Shown here piece by piece: positions 8,571-16,560 of a DNA stretch of 64,000 nt. The number at the start of each line of letters is the position of its first letter. Position 1 is the first letter of the stretch. Origin of the DNA: CTSoil-043 sp963821235 (GTDB taxonomy: Bacteria; Chloroflexota; Limnocylindria; Limnocylindrales; CSP1-4); contig CAWGCS010000001.1 of the NCBI GenBank assembly GCA_963821235.1, positions 1,922,001-1,986,000 of the forward strand, in the 5' to 3' direction. The position numbers and the translations under genes are program-made. The notes beneath the pieces are model-generated. The model worked only from the letters and a program-made list of their open reading frames with translations, searched no databases and had not been told where the DNA came from.

Positions 8571-8640
8571 GTCGACTTCTCCCTCGGAACCCGGTGACGT
8601 GACGCGGGCGAGCGGCGTCGGCCGCCCGCCCGCGGGCAGG

Positions 8641-9888
8641 CTAGTTCCCGATCACCGTCGAGAACTGGTCGTTGAAGGACGTCTCCTCGGCCTCGCTGAG
8701 AGCCTTGAAGATGTGGACCTTGGCCAGCGTGGCGTCGTCGGGGAACATCAGGGGGTTCTGGGCCAGCGCCGCGACCTCCGGGTCGCTGCTCGCCGCGATC
8801 GCCTCCTTGGCCCCCTTGACCGGCGACACGTACTGGACGTAGGCGGCGATCTGGGCCGCGACCGTCGGGTCGTAGACCCAGTCGATCATCAGCTCCGCCG
8901 TGTACTTGTGCTGGGCCCCCTTCGGGATGAGCATGTTGTCCGTCCAGAGCATCCCGCCCTCGTCCGGGATGGCGAACCGCAGCGAGTCCTTCTCGAGCTG
9001 GGCCTGGATGATGTCGCCGGACCAGGCCGTGCCCAGCACGAGGTCGCCCTTGACGAGGCTCTCCTTGTAGTCGTTGCCGAGGAAGCTCCGGACGATCCCG
9101 GCGTCGACGGCCCTGGTGATCTCGGCGAAGGCCGTGGTGGCGTCCGCCTCGGTCACGTCCTCCGGCCGCAGGCCGAGCTTGAGGAGCGTCAGGCCCACGG
9201 TGTCTCGCATCTCCGACAGCATCCAGACGCGACCCTTCCAGCGCGCGTCGTCGGTCCACAGGCTGGCCAGCGAGGTGAGCGCGCCGGTCACCGACTCGTC
9301 GAAGCCGAGGCCGGTCATCCCCGACTGCCACGGCGCTCGCAGGTTCGTGTCGGGGTCCCAGGGGACGCCCTTGTAGACGTCGGCCACGTTGGCCACGAAG
9401 GCCGGCGTGTTGGCGGTGTCGATCTTCTCCACCCAGCCGAGCCGGATCACCCGGGAGGCCATCCAGTCCGTCAGGACGATGAGGTCCCAGCCAGAATCCT
9501 GGCCGGCCTGGAGCGGCGGCTGGATCGTCCCGAAGAACGACTCGTTGTCGTTGACGGCCTCGACGTAGTTGACCTTCGTGCCGTACTTCGCGGTGAACTG
9601 CTCGAGCGTCGGGCTCTTGGGCGGGGTGCTCTCATCCTGGTCGATGTAGAGCGGCCAGTTGGCGAAGTTGAGGACGTCGCTGGGCGTCGGCTGCTCGGTG
9701 GGGCCGGCAGGGGTCGCCTCCGCGCCGGCGCTGGCCGACGGCGCGACGCTCGCGGCCGCGCTCGGCGCCGACGACTGGGCCGTCGTGCCGCAGGCGGCCA
9801 GGAAGGCGCTCACGCCGGCCAGGGCGCTGCCCTGGAGCATCGTTCGACGGGTGATCCTCCGCCCGAGGATCGAATCGCGCTCGGACAT
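8641..9888 (-). CDS. potD: Polyamine-type ABC transporter substrate-binding lipoprotein (PotD-like)
   Basis: The 415-residue protein begins with an Arg-rich signal containing TRRTML (residues 13-18, a Tat-like motif), a hydrophobic stretch and a lipobox LAAC with Cys33, so it is probably exported and lipid-anchored. An Ala/Ser/Pro linker follows, and then a periplasmic-binding fold with LNFANWPLYID, characteristic of PotD/PotF-type proteins. ATG 9888 is chosen because GGAGGAGG lies 4 bases upstream; the upstream in-frame ATG at 9900 is part of that site. It captures the substrate for PotB/PotC and sits between potA and potB. Confidence 0.88.
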   Translation of the reverse strand: MSERDSILGRRITRRTMLQGSALAGVSAFLAACGTTAQSSAPSAAASVAPSASAGAEATPAGPTEQPTPSDVLNFANWPLYIDQDESTPPKSPTLEQFTAKYGTKVNYVEAVNDNESFFGTIQPPLQAGQDSGWDLIVLTDWMASRVIRLGWVEKIDTANTPAFVANVADVYKGVPWDPDTNLRAPWQSGMTGLGFDESVTGALTSLASLWTDDARWKGRVWMLSEMRDTVGLTLLKLGLRPEDVTEADATTAFAEITRAVDAGIVRSFLGNDYKESLVKGDLVLGTAWSGDIIQAQLEKDSLRFAIPDEGGMLWTDNMLIPKGAQHKYTAELMIDWVYDPTVAAQIAAYVQYVSPVKGAKEAIAASSDPEVAALAQNPLMFPDDATLAKVHIFKALSEAEETSFNDQFSTVIGN

Positions 9889-9925
9889 CTCCTCCTCCAT
9901 GCGCGGCGCCGGGCGCGGCGCCGCA

Positions 9926-11164
9926 TCACTCCTCGCTCGCGCTCCCCGATGCGGACGGCGCGACGGCAAACGTGTGGTCCGGCGACCAGGCGAGGCGAAC
10001 GTCCTCCCCCGGGCGGTAGAGCGAGCCGTGGATCGTCCGCTCGACGTTCTGCTCGTAGACGGTCAGGTGCCCGCCGCCGCGGGTCTCGACGACGTACTGG
10101 GTGCTCACCCCGAGGTACGAGGCGTCCCTGACCGTGCCGGCCAGGATGTTGAAGCCCGCCGGGGCCTCGCGGTCCGACCCGTACATGCGGATCTTCTCCG
10201 GCCGCACGCCGACCTCGACGGTCGACGAGCCGTTCACCGCGGCGACCGGGACGCGGACCACCAGGTCGTCGCCGAGGCGGACGGCGGCGTACCCGGAGGC
10301 GCGTTCCACGATCGTGCCGCGCAACAGGTTTGAGACGCCGAGGAAGCCGGCCACGAACCGGGTCGCGGGGCGCTCGTAGAGGGTCTCCGGGTCCGCCAGC
10401 TGCTCGTAGCGGCCCCGGTTCATGACGGCGATGCGATCCGACATCGTCATCGCCTCTTCCTGGTCGTGGGTGACGTAGACGAAGGTGATCCCGACCTCCT
10501 GCTGGATCCGCTTCAGCTCGAGCTGCATCTGCTTGCGCAGCTTCAGGTCGAGCGCGCCAAGCGGCTCGTCGAGGAGGAGGACCGCCGGCCGGTTGATGAG
10601 GGCCCGCGCCAGCGCCACCCGCTGGGCCTGGCCGCCCGAGATCTGGGTGGGCTTGCGCTTCTCGAAGCCGGCCAGCTCGACGAGGGCCAGCATCTCCCCG
10701 ACCCGGTGCCGGATCTCGGCGTCCTTGACGCTCTTGCGGCGGAGGCCGAAGGCGACGTTCTCGTAGATCGTCAGGTGGGGAAAGAGGGCGTAGTTCTGGA
10801 AGACGGTGTTGACGTTGCGGCGGTAGGGCGGCAGCCAGGTGACGTCCACGCCGTCGAGCTCGATCAGCCCCGAGGTCGGCTCCTCGAAGCCGCCGATCAT
10901 GCGCAGCGTCGTGGTCTTGCCGCAGCCGGAGGGGCCCAGCAGGGAGAAGAACTCGCCGTCCCGAACCTCCAGGTCGACATGGTCGACGGCGGCGATCTCC
11001 CCGAACTTCTTGACGACATCAACGAGCCGGACTTCGATGTCGGTCGCCACGGGCGTCTGGCTGCTCCTCTGGGCGTTGGGGAAGGGGATCGCATCGGCGT
11101 CTCCGCCCGGGGACGGGGCGGAGACAGCTGCGGCCGGTGGGCGCGCCTCCTCCCGCGTGTTCAC
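9926..11164 (-). CDS. potA: Polyamine-type ABC transporter ATPase (PotA-like)
   Basis: From the GTG at 11164 the product has 412 residues. It shows Walker A GPSGCGKT (77-84), a Q-loop at FQNYALFPH, the signature ISGGQ (175-179), Walker B LLLDEP (196-201), an H-loop THD and a C-terminal TOBE-type domain, the layout of PotA. The frame extends to a TTG at 11224, but that TTG belongs to a TTGACA promoter -35, so a start there is rejected. A GTG at 11050 preceded by GAGGAG is a possible shorter start, which would remove a disordered 38-residue N-terminus. This is the first gene of the operon and energises PotB/PotC. Confidence 0.88.
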   Translation of the reverse strand: MNTREEARPPAAAVSAPSPGGDADAIPFPNAQRSSQTPVATDIEVRLVDVVKKFGEIAAVDHVDLEVRDGEFFSLLGPSGCGKTTTLRMIGGFEEPTSGLIELDGVDVTWLPPYRRNVNTVFQNYALFPHLTIYENVAFGLRRKSVKDAEIRHRVGEMLALVELAGFEKRKPTQISGGQAQRVALARALINRPAVLLLDEPLGALDLKLRKQMQLELKRIQQEVGITFVYVTHDQEEAMTMSDRIAVMNRGRYEQLADPETLYERPATRFVAGFLGVSNLLRGTIVERASGYAAVRLGDDLVVRVPVAAVNGSSTVEVGVRPEKIRMYGSDREAPAGFNILAGTVRDASYLGVSTQYVVETRGGGHLTVYEQNVERTIHGSLYRPGEDVRLAWSPDHTFAVAPSASGSASEE

Positions 11165-11169
11165 CGACT

Positions 11170-11186
11170 CTACTGCGCTGCAGTAG
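11170..11186 (-). promoter_or_regulatory. Perfect 7-3-7 palindrome at the pot operon start site (putative operator)
   Basis: CTACTGC-GCT-GCAGTAG is a perfect inverted repeat with a 3-base centre. It lies between the -10 (11195-11200) and the potA GTG (11164), covering about +2 to +18 of the predicted transcript, where a repressor would block initiation. The MerR-XRE-cupin protein encoded in the same operon is the obvious candidate ligand, by inference. Confidence 0.55.
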
Positions 11187-11194
11187 CGCGCGAG

Positions 11195-11224
11195 ATCGTA
11201 CGGGCGCACGGAAAGCCATGTCAA
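11195..11224 (-). promoter_or_regulatory. Promoter of the pot operon (TTGACA / 18 bp / TACGAT)
   Basis: On the minus strand a perfect -35 TTGACA (11224-11219) is followed by an 18-base spacer and a -10 TACGAT (11200-11195). The predicted start near 11188 gives a short leader of about 24 bases to GTG 11164. It is one of only two complete sigma-70-like promoters seen in the window. Confidence 0.65.
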
Positions 11225-11390
11225 CCGCGAATTCGCCTGCGGGTTTCGTCTGCCGCTGCAGCACGCGATGCGAATTCCGCAGATGCCGCTCGCGCCACTG
11301 GATCGGACCGCGCGGGCAGGCCGGACGGCCGCCTCCCGGCGCCGCGGGTGGCCGGGGAGGCCCCGTCGGGCGTCGCCGGGGCCACCGCGC

Positions 11391-11396
11391 TACGAT
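11391..11396 (+). promoter_or_regulatory. -10 element (TACGAT) upstream of mrp
   Basis: TACGAT in the divergent 298-base gap between potA and mrp would give a leader of about 60 bases to the mrp ATG. No convincing -35 is present. Apart from this element and the pot promoter and operator, I see nothing else in the gap. Confidence 0.35.
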
Positions 11397-11462
11397 GCCG
11401 ATGCCGGGCACCTGTCCCGGCGCCCGCGTCCCGCCCCCGCACCGGAAGGACCCGACCGTTCC

Positions 11463-12536
11463 ATGACCACGCTCACCGAAGGCGCCGTCTTCGACGCCCT
11501 CCGCACCGTCCAGGAGCCCGAGCTGGGCCGCGACATCGTGACGCTCAACATGGTCAAGGCGATCGCGATCGAGGGTTCGGACGTGGCCTTCACGATCGAG
11601 CTGACGACGCCGGCCTGCCCCCTCAAGGACGAGATCGAGCGCAACGCGCGGGCCGCCCTGGCGGGGATCGGCGCGGCCGGGATCGAGATCACCTGGGGGG
11701 CGATGGTCCGCCGGGCCGCACCCGCGGCCGGGCCGCAGCTCCTCGAGGGCGTCAAGAACATCATCGCCGTGGCTTCGGGCAAGGGCGGGGTGGGGAAGAG
11801 CACGGTGAGCACGAACCTCGCCGTCGCCCTTGCCCGGGACGGGGCCGCGGTGGGCCTGCTCGACGCCGACATCACCGGTCCCAACATCCCCCTCATGATG
11901 GGCATCGAGGGAGCGCCGAAGGCGAGCCCCGACAATAAGATCCTGCCCCTCGAGCGGCACGGGGTGAAGGTGATCTCGATCGCCTTCTTCGTCCCGGACG
12001 GCCAGCCCATCGTGTGGCGCGGCCCTCTCGTCGGGGGCGCGATCCAGCAGTTCCTCCGCGACGTCGCCTGGGGCGACCTCGACTACCTCGTGGTCGACCT
12101 CCCGCCTGGGACGTCGGATGCGCAGCTGACCTTGGCCCAGGCGGTTCCCATCTCGGGCTCGGTCCTGGTGACGACGCCCCAGGCGGTGGCGCTCTCGGAC
12201 GTCGAGAAGGCCCTGGCGATGTTCCGCCGGATGAGCGTCCCGGTCATCGGGGTCGTGGAGAACATGAGCGCCTTCGTGTGTCCCCACTGCGGCGAGGCGA
12301 CCGAGATCTTCGGCCGGGGCGGCGCGGAGCGGTTCGCCCGCGAGCACGACCTGGAGTTCCTCGGCGGGATCCCCCTCGACGTGACCGTCCGCCAGGGTGG
12401 GGACGCGGGGATCCCGGTGGTGGCCCAGCGCGAGCCCGGACCCGCCGCCCAGGCGCTCACCGCGATGGCCAGGACGGTCGCCGCCCGGATGAGCGTCCGC
12501 GCGGCCCGCCAGCAGCCGGTCCTGACGATCAGCTGA
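11463..12536 (+). CDS. mrp: Mrp/ApbC-type iron-sulfur cluster carrier ATPase
   Basis: The 357-residue protein has an N-terminal MIP18/DUF59 domain (about 5-80, with TPACPLKDEIE) followed by a ParA/MinD-like ATPase. The deviant Walker A is GKGGVGKS (106-113), and a CPHC pair (Cys273, Cys276) is the expected bridging Fe-S ligand at the dimer interface. This layout is typical of Mrp/NBP35-type scaffolds that deliver 4Fe-4S clusters in the cytoplasm. The ATG start is preceded by GGAAGGA. It stands alone, divergent from the pot operon and upstream of two membrane-protein genes. Confidence 0.92.
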   Translation: MTTLTEGAVFDALRTVQEPELGRDIVTLNMVKAIAIEGSDVAFTIELTTPACPLKDEIERNARAALAGIGAAGIEITWGAMVRRAAPAAGPQLLEGVKNIIAVASGKGGVGKSTVSTNLAVALARDGAAVGLLDADITGPNIPLMMGIEGAPKASPDNKILPLERHGVKVISIAFFVPDGQPIVWRGPLVGGAIQQFLRDVAWGDLDYLVVDLPPGTSDAQLTLAQAVPISGSVLVTTPQAVALSDVEKALAMFRRMSVPVIGVVENMSAFVCPHCGEATEIFGRGGAERFAREHDLEFLGGIPLDVTVRQGGDAGIPVVAQREPGPAAQALTAMARTVAARMSVRAARQQPVLTIS

Positions 12537-12633
12537 GGTCGCCGCACCCGCGCTCCGCGGGGCGGCAGGCGGGCCGCCACCCTCGGGATCGTGAACGCGG
12601 CGCACCGGTCCGTTCGCGGCCTCGCCGGGCGGG

Positions 12634-12639
12634 TATCAT
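12634..12639 (+). promoter_or_regulatory. -10 element (TATCAT) before the holin-family gene
   Basis: TATCAT lies in the 174-base gap after mrp and fits the TANNNT consensus used elsewhere here. It would start transcription near 12646, upstream of GGAGGTG (12664-12670). Confidence 0.4.
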
Positions 12640-12710
12640 CGACGCGACCGATCACGCGGCCCCGGAGGTGGCACCTGAGCCCGACCGAACCCGGCGGCGA
12701 TCCACAGCCG

Positions 12711-13589
12711 ATGCCCGCCGGCAGCGACCAGCCCTTCAGCCCCGACCCCGCGCCCGGACCCGCAGTCGGGCCCGAAGCCGGCGCCGCGCCCTCGGCGCCC
12801 GGCCTGCGGGAGCAGGTGCGGCGGACGATCCGTGCCGGGCGCCGCCTCGCCGCGGGCCACGTCGACCTCGCCAAGGCGGAGCTCGCGGCGATCCTGGCCG
12901 ACGCCAAGCGGGCCGCCGCGCTGGGCGGCCTGGCGCTGGCCTTCCTCCTCTCCGTCGGGATCCTCGTGCCCGTCGGCATGGTCCTCTTCCTCGGGGAGTG
13001 GCTCTTCGGGTCGATGGGGTGGGGGATCCTCCATGGGACCCTCTTCTTCGTCGGGGCGGCCGTCGTGCTGGTCCTGGCCGCGCTCCGCATCTCGGGCGCC
13101 TATCTCGCCCGGGCGTTCGTGGCGGCGGCGCTGATCGGCATCGCGGTCTCCGTCGCCCTCGGGCTCGCCTGGCCCAACGCGGCCTACGTCTCCATCGGCA
13201 CGTCCGTCGTCCCCGGCGTGGAGGCCGGGGTCCGGCCGCTGGTCGTCGGCGTCGCCATCTGGGCCGCCATCGGGGGCCTCCTCGGCCTGCTCCTCGGCGC
13301 TCGTGCCGGCGGGGGCGGCGGCGCCTTCGGGGGCCTGCTTGGCGGCGCGATCCTGGGCGCCCTGGCCGGCGCGTTCACCGCGATCTCGTTCAGCCTCCGG
13401 GTCGGGATCGCCGTCGGCATCAGCGTGGCCCTCGTCGCCTGGCCGATCCTGGCCGCCCTCGCCCTGCGCGGCTACGACTGGGAGGAGCTGCGGCGGCGCT
13501 TCGTCCCACAGGCCTCGATCGACGCCGCCCGCGAGACGAAGGACTTCATCCAGGCCCGCCTGCCCGGCAAGAAGGAGGGAGCGGCGTGA
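12711..13589 (+). CDS. Phage-holin-family (YqjE-like) integral membrane protein with Gly-rich glycine-zipper region
   Basis: The N-terminal part has an amphipathic stretch (DLAKAELAAILADAKRAAALGG) followed by two hydrophobic helices, the pattern of the Phage_holin_3_6/YqjE group. The C-terminal half adds more hydrophobic helices and a Gly-rich repeat (LLGARAGGGGGAFGGLLGG) resembling a glycine zipper. From ATG 12711 it has 292 residues. The GGAGGTG at 12664-12670 points to an earlier start, possibly the CTG at 12675, because no strong site precedes 12711. The next gene overlaps it by 4 bases and encodes a one-helix protein, as in yqjD/yqjE-type pairs. Role unknown, perhaps envelope stress or membrane organisation. 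Confidence 0.6.
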   Translation: MPAGSDQPFSPDPAPGPAVGPEAGAAPSAPGLREQVRRTIRAGRRLAAGHVDLAKAELAAILADAKRAAALGGLALAFLLSVGILVPVGMVLFLGEWLFGSMGWGILHGTLFFVGAAVVLVLAALRISGAYLARAFVAAALIGIAVSVALGLAWPNAAYVSIGTSVVPGVEAGVRPLVVGVAIWAAIGGLLGLLLGARAGGGGGAFGGLLGGAILGALAGAFTAISFSLRVGIAVGISVALVAWPILAALALRGYDWEELRRRFVPQASIDAARETKDFIQARLPGKKEGAA

Positions 13590-14203
13590 CCGACGACCGA
13601 ATGACGCCGCCCGCCCCGGCCCGCCGCTCCGGCAACGTCTCGCCGGCGCCGCTGGCGAACGATCCGGTGGCCCTGGCCGCGGCGGAGGAGGTCGCCGCCG
13701 CTCGCGCCGCCCTGGCCGACGAGCTGGCGAGCCTGCGGGCGAGCGCCCAGGCCGCCGTCGACGTCAAGGCCATCGTGCGCCGCAGCCCCGCGAAGGCGGC
13801 GGCCGCGGCCGGCGGGGCGGCGTTCCTCGCCGTCGGCGGACCACGCAGGATCTTCCGCAAGGTCAGGCGCCGCATCGTCGGCGAGCCCGAGCCGCTCCCG
13901 CCGAGCCTCCTGCCCGAGCAGGTCGAGAAGGCCGTCCGAGCCCTCGGCGAGGACGGGGCGAAGGTGCGCGGCGCGCTGGAGCGGGGCTTCGCCGGCTGGC
14001 TCGACGCCACGGCCAAGGACCGCAAGTCCGAGGCACGCCAGCGCTCGCTCGTCAACCTGGCCATGAAGATCGGACTCCCGGTGGCCACGAAGGCGGCCCG
14101 GCAGGCGGTCTCCCGCGCTCTCCGCGAGACGGAGGCCGCGAGCCGGCCGACGCCTCCAGGGTTCGGTCCGGCCGGGCCGGGCGGGGAGCGTCCCAGCGAC
14201 TAG
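13586..14203 (+). CDS. Hypothetical membrane-associated protein paired with the holin-family gene (DUF3618/YqjD-like)
   Basis: The 205-residue product has a helical, Ala/Glu-rich N-terminal region, a segment DVKAIVRRSPAKAAAAAGG leading into one short hydrophobic stretch (about residues 67-85), and a basic region after it. This resembles the small DUF883/DUF3618 proteins encoded beside YqjE-type partners. The GTG overlaps the stop of the previous gene (GTGA) and follows GGAGGG, so translation is coupled. The family assignment is tentative. Its TAG stop overlaps the -10 element of the following tRNA gene. Confidence 0.55.
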   Translation: MTDDRMTPPAPARRSGNVSPAPLANDPVALAAAEEVAAARAALADELASLRASAQAAVDVKAIVRRSPAKAAAAAGGAAFLAVGGPRRIFRKVRRRIVGEPEPLPPSLLPEQVEKAVRALGEDGAKVRGALERGFAGWLDATAKDRKSEARQRSLVNLAMKIGLPVATKAARQAVSRALRETEAASRPTPPGFGPAGPGGERPSD

Positions 14204-14206
14204 ACT
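14201..14206 (+). promoter_or_regulatory. -10 element (TAGACT) of tRNA-Leu
   Basis: TAGACT begins within the stop codon of the preceding gene and ends 6 bases before the first tRNA base at 14213. The tRNA 5' end could therefore be almost the primary transcript end. Confidence 0.45.
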
Positions 14207-14212
14207 CCCCTC

Positions 14213-14300
14213 GGGCGAGTGGCGGAATGGCAGACGCGCCGGCCTTAGGAGCCGGTGCCGCGCGAGCGGCGTGTCGGTTCGACCCCGACCTCGCCCACCA
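14213..14300 (+). tRNA. tRNA-Leu, anticodon TAG (UAG)
   Basis: Acceptor arms GGGCGAG (14213-14219) and CTCGCCC (14290-14296) pair perfectly, with discriminator A and an encoded CCA (14298-14300). The anticodon stem CCGGC/GCCGG closes a 7-base loop with TAG at 14246-14248. The T arm contains GGTTCGACC flanked by a 5-bp stem. A long variable arm is present, as expected for class II leucine tRNA. It reads CUN codons. Confidence 0.95.
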
Positions 14301-14318
14301 CCGCCCGTCGCGGGGCGG
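14301..14318 (+). terminator. Possible weak hairpin terminator or processing signal after tRNA-Leu
   Basis: CCGCCC (14301-14306) and GGGCGG (14313-14318) form a 6-bp hairpin directly after the tRNA CCA. No T-run follows, so this may be only a 3' processing structure. Confidence 0.25.
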
Positions 14319-14335
14319 TCGCCCGGGACGGCCCC

Positions 14336-14341
14336 TATACT
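14336..14341 (+). promoter_or_regulatory. -10 element (TATACT) of the tig gene
   Basis: TATACT ends 9 bases before the tig ATG. There is no Shine-Dalgarno sequence in between, so transcription probably begins at or next to the start codon (leaderless). Confidence 0.5.
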
Positions 14342-14350
14342 GCTTCGGCC

Positions 14351-15766
14351 ATGCACGTGACCATAACCCCCTCCGAGAAGAGCACCCTTGTCGTCGAGGT
14401 GGAGCTCCCCGTCGATCGCGTCGCGCGCGCCGTCGCTGACGCCACCCGCCGCCTCAGCCAGCGCACCAGGGTCGCCGGCTTCCGCCCCGGCAAGGCCCCC
14501 CGGGGGATGCTCGAGCGCGTCCTCGGGCCGGGCGCCGTCTGGGAGGAGGCCGTCGAGACGCTCGTCGACGTGAGCTACCGCGACTGGCTGAAGGGCACCG
14601 CGGAGGACTCCTCCATCGCCGTGATCGGCCGCCCCTCCATCGATATCGTGGAGGCGGAGGAGGGCAAGCCGCTCCGCTACAAGGCGACCGTCCCCCTGCG
14701 GCCCACCGTCCAGCTGGGCGACTACACCGGCTTCCCGTTCGCGCCCGAGATCGAGGCCGTCGACGAGCCGAAGGTCGACCGGGTCGTCGACGAGCTGCGT
14801 GACCAGCAGGCCACCCTGGGACCGGTCGAGGACCGTCCCGCCCGGAAGGGCGACTGGGCGGTGATCGGCTACGTCGGGACGCGCGACGGCGTCGCCTTCG
14901 AGGGCGGAAGCGCCGAGCGGATGCCCCTCGTGATCGGCGAGGAGCGCCTCATCCCCGGGTTCGAGGATCACCTCGTCGGCCTCACCCGGGGCGAGACCGT
15001 CGAGTTCGACATCACCTTTCCCGATGACTACCAGGAGGAGTCGCTGCGGGGCGCGACGGCCCACTTCGGCGCCGAGCTGAAGGAGCTCCGCGAGAAGGTC
15101 ATGCCGCCGGCCGACGACGACTTCGCTCGGTCGATGGGCGACTTCGCCGACCTCGCCACGATGCGTGCCGAGGTCCGCCGGCGCCTCGAGCGCAACGCCC
15201 TCGACCGGGCTCGCCACGGCTTTGCCGACCGGATCGTCGACTACGCCGTCAAGAACGCGACCGTCGAGATCCCCGACATCCTCGTCGACGAGGAGGTCGA
15301 GGTGATGCACGACGAGCTGAAGAGCGCCCTTGCCCGCCAGGGGATCAGCGAGGAGGCCTACCTCTCGGCGACCGGCAAGGCCGCCAAGGAGCTCCACGCC
15401 GAGTTCCGGCCGGGCGCCGCGGACCGCGCCAAGACGCTCCTGGTCCTCGGCGAGATCGCCACGCGCGAAGGGGTCGACGTCCCCGACCGCGACATCATCG
15501 ACGAGATCCTGAAGGCCCGAGCGCGCTACGCGTCGGAGCCGAAGGTGGCCGCCTACTTCGACACGCCGCGAGCACAGGCCGCCATTCGCAGCACGCTGCG
15601 CCGGTCGCGCGTCGTGGAGATGCTCATCGACCGCTGGCTGGCGGCCCACCCCGAGCACCCCGCCATCCCGCACGTCGAGGGCGACGAGCCCGCGACGCCC
15701 GTCGTCGCCGACGCCGCCGGAGCCGCGCCCGAGCCCTCGCCCGCCACCGAAGCCTCGCCTGCGTGA
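14351..15766 (+). CDS. tig: Trigger factor, ribosome-associated chaperone and peptidyl-prolyl isomerase
   Basis: The 471-residue product has the three trigger-factor domains. The N-terminal ribosome-binding domain carries GFRPGKAPRGML (signature near residues 38-49). The FKBP-like isomerase domain is about 155-240 (GDWAVIGYVG, IPGFEDHLVGL). The helical C-terminal chaperone domain follows, with an acidic/Ala-rich tail. The ATG at 14351 matches the family N-terminus and the TATACT element just upstream; the frame extends to 14255, but that part overlaps the tRNA gene. It leads the tig-clpP-clpX order conserved in many bacteria, linking nascent-chain folding to proteolysis. Confidence 0.95.
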   Translation: MHVTITPSEKSTLVVEVELPVDRVARAVADATRRLSQRTRVAGFRPGKAPRGMLERVLGPGAVWEEAVETLVDVSYRDWLKGTAEDSSIAVIGRPSIDIVEAEEGKPLRYKATVPLRPTVQLGDYTGFPFAPEIEAVDEPKVDRVVDELRDQQATLGPVEDRPARKGDWAVIGYVGTRDGVAFEGGSAERMPLVIGEERLIPGFEDHLVGLTRGETVEFDITFPDDYQEESLRGATAHFGAELKELREKVMPPADDDFARSMGDFADLATMRAEVRRRLERNALDRARHGFADRIVDYAVKNATVEIPDILVDEEVEVMHDELKSALARQGISEEAYLSATGKAAKELHAEFRPGAADRAKTLLVLGEIATREGVDVPDRDIIDEILKARARYASEPKVAAYFDTPRAQAAIRSTLRRSRVVEMLIDRWLAAHPEHPAIPHVEGDEPATPVVADAAGAAPEPSPATEASPA

Positions 15767-15843
15767 CCCTTCGCGTTCCCGACCCGCACCGCCGTCCGCC
15801 GGCCCACGGCCGCGCCGAGGGCACCGCCCCAGGAGGTCCCCAG

Positions 15844-16521
15844 ATGCTCGTCCCGATGGTCATCGAGTCGTCGAGCCGCGGCGAGCGCGCCTACGACATC
15901 TACTCGCGCCTGCTGAAGGAGCGGATCATCTTCCTCGGCGACGCGATCGAGGACAACCTCGCCAACCTGGTGATCGCCCAGCTCCTGTTCCTCGACTCCG
16001 AGGACCCCGAGAAGGACATCAACCTCTACATCAACTCGCCCGGCGGGGTGATCACCTCGGGCCTCGCCATCTACGACACGATGCAGCTGGTGCGGGCGCC
16101 GGTCAGCACCATCTGCGTGGGGATGGCGGCCAGCATGGCCGCGGTCCTGCTCGCGGCGGGCCATCCCGGCAAGCGATACGCCCTGCCGCACAGCCGGATC
16201 ATGATCCACCAGGGCTCCGGCGGCTTCCGCGGCAACACCCCGGACGTCTTCATCCAGGTCAAGGAGATGGAGACCCTGGTCAACGCGAATCACAGCCTCC
16301 TGGCCAGGCACACGGGCCAGGAGATCGAGAAGATCATCAAGGACACCGAGCGGGACTACTTCATGAGTCCCGAGGCGGCCCAGGCGTATGGCATCATCGA
16401 CGCGATCTACACCCCGCCGACCAAGGTCGGGGCGCCGGCGCCGGGACTTCCGGCCGCCAGCAACCCGGCCAAGGGGGCCCCGCCGACCGTCGACGGCGGC
16501 CCGGCCCCGGCCGGCGGATAG
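15844..16521 (+). CDS. clpP: ClpP, ATP-dependent protease proteolytic subunit
   Basis: The 225-residue serine protease has the catalytic triad Ser97 (GMAASMAA), His122 (SRIMIHQ) and Asp171 (RDYFMSPEEA-like segment). The N-terminus MLVPMVIESSSRGER is typical. A disordered Pro/Ala/Gly tail of about 30 residues extends beyond the usual 195-200. ATG 15844 is chosen for AGGAGG at 15831-15836; an earlier GTG at 15763 overlaps the tig stop and would add unconserved sequence. It forms barrel-shaped tetradecamers with ClpX, which is encoded next. Confidence 0.95.
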   Translation: MLVPMVIESSSRGERAYDIYSRLLKERIIFLGDAIEDNLANLVIAQLLFLDSEDPEKDINLYINSPGGVITSGLAIYDTMQLVRAPVSTICVGMAASMAAVLLAAGHPGKRYALPHSRIMIHQGSGGFRGNTPDVFIQVKEMETLVNANHSLLARHTGQEIEKIIKDTERDYFMSPEAAQAYGIIDAIYTPPTKVGAPAPGLPAASNPAKGAPPTVDGGPAPAGG

Positions 16522-16560
16522 CCCGGCGGCGGGCAGGACCGCAGAGGGGGTGAGGAGACC

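Noticed and set aside
11165..11224. TTG at 11224 as the start of potA
   Set aside because: The TTG is the first three bases of a perfect TTGACA -35 whose -10 follows at 18 bases, so this stretch is promoter rather than coding sequence.
12711..13589. Holin-family protein as a prophage remnant
   Set aside because: The family includes ordinary YqjE-type membrane proteins, and the partner gene and surroundings are housekeeping.
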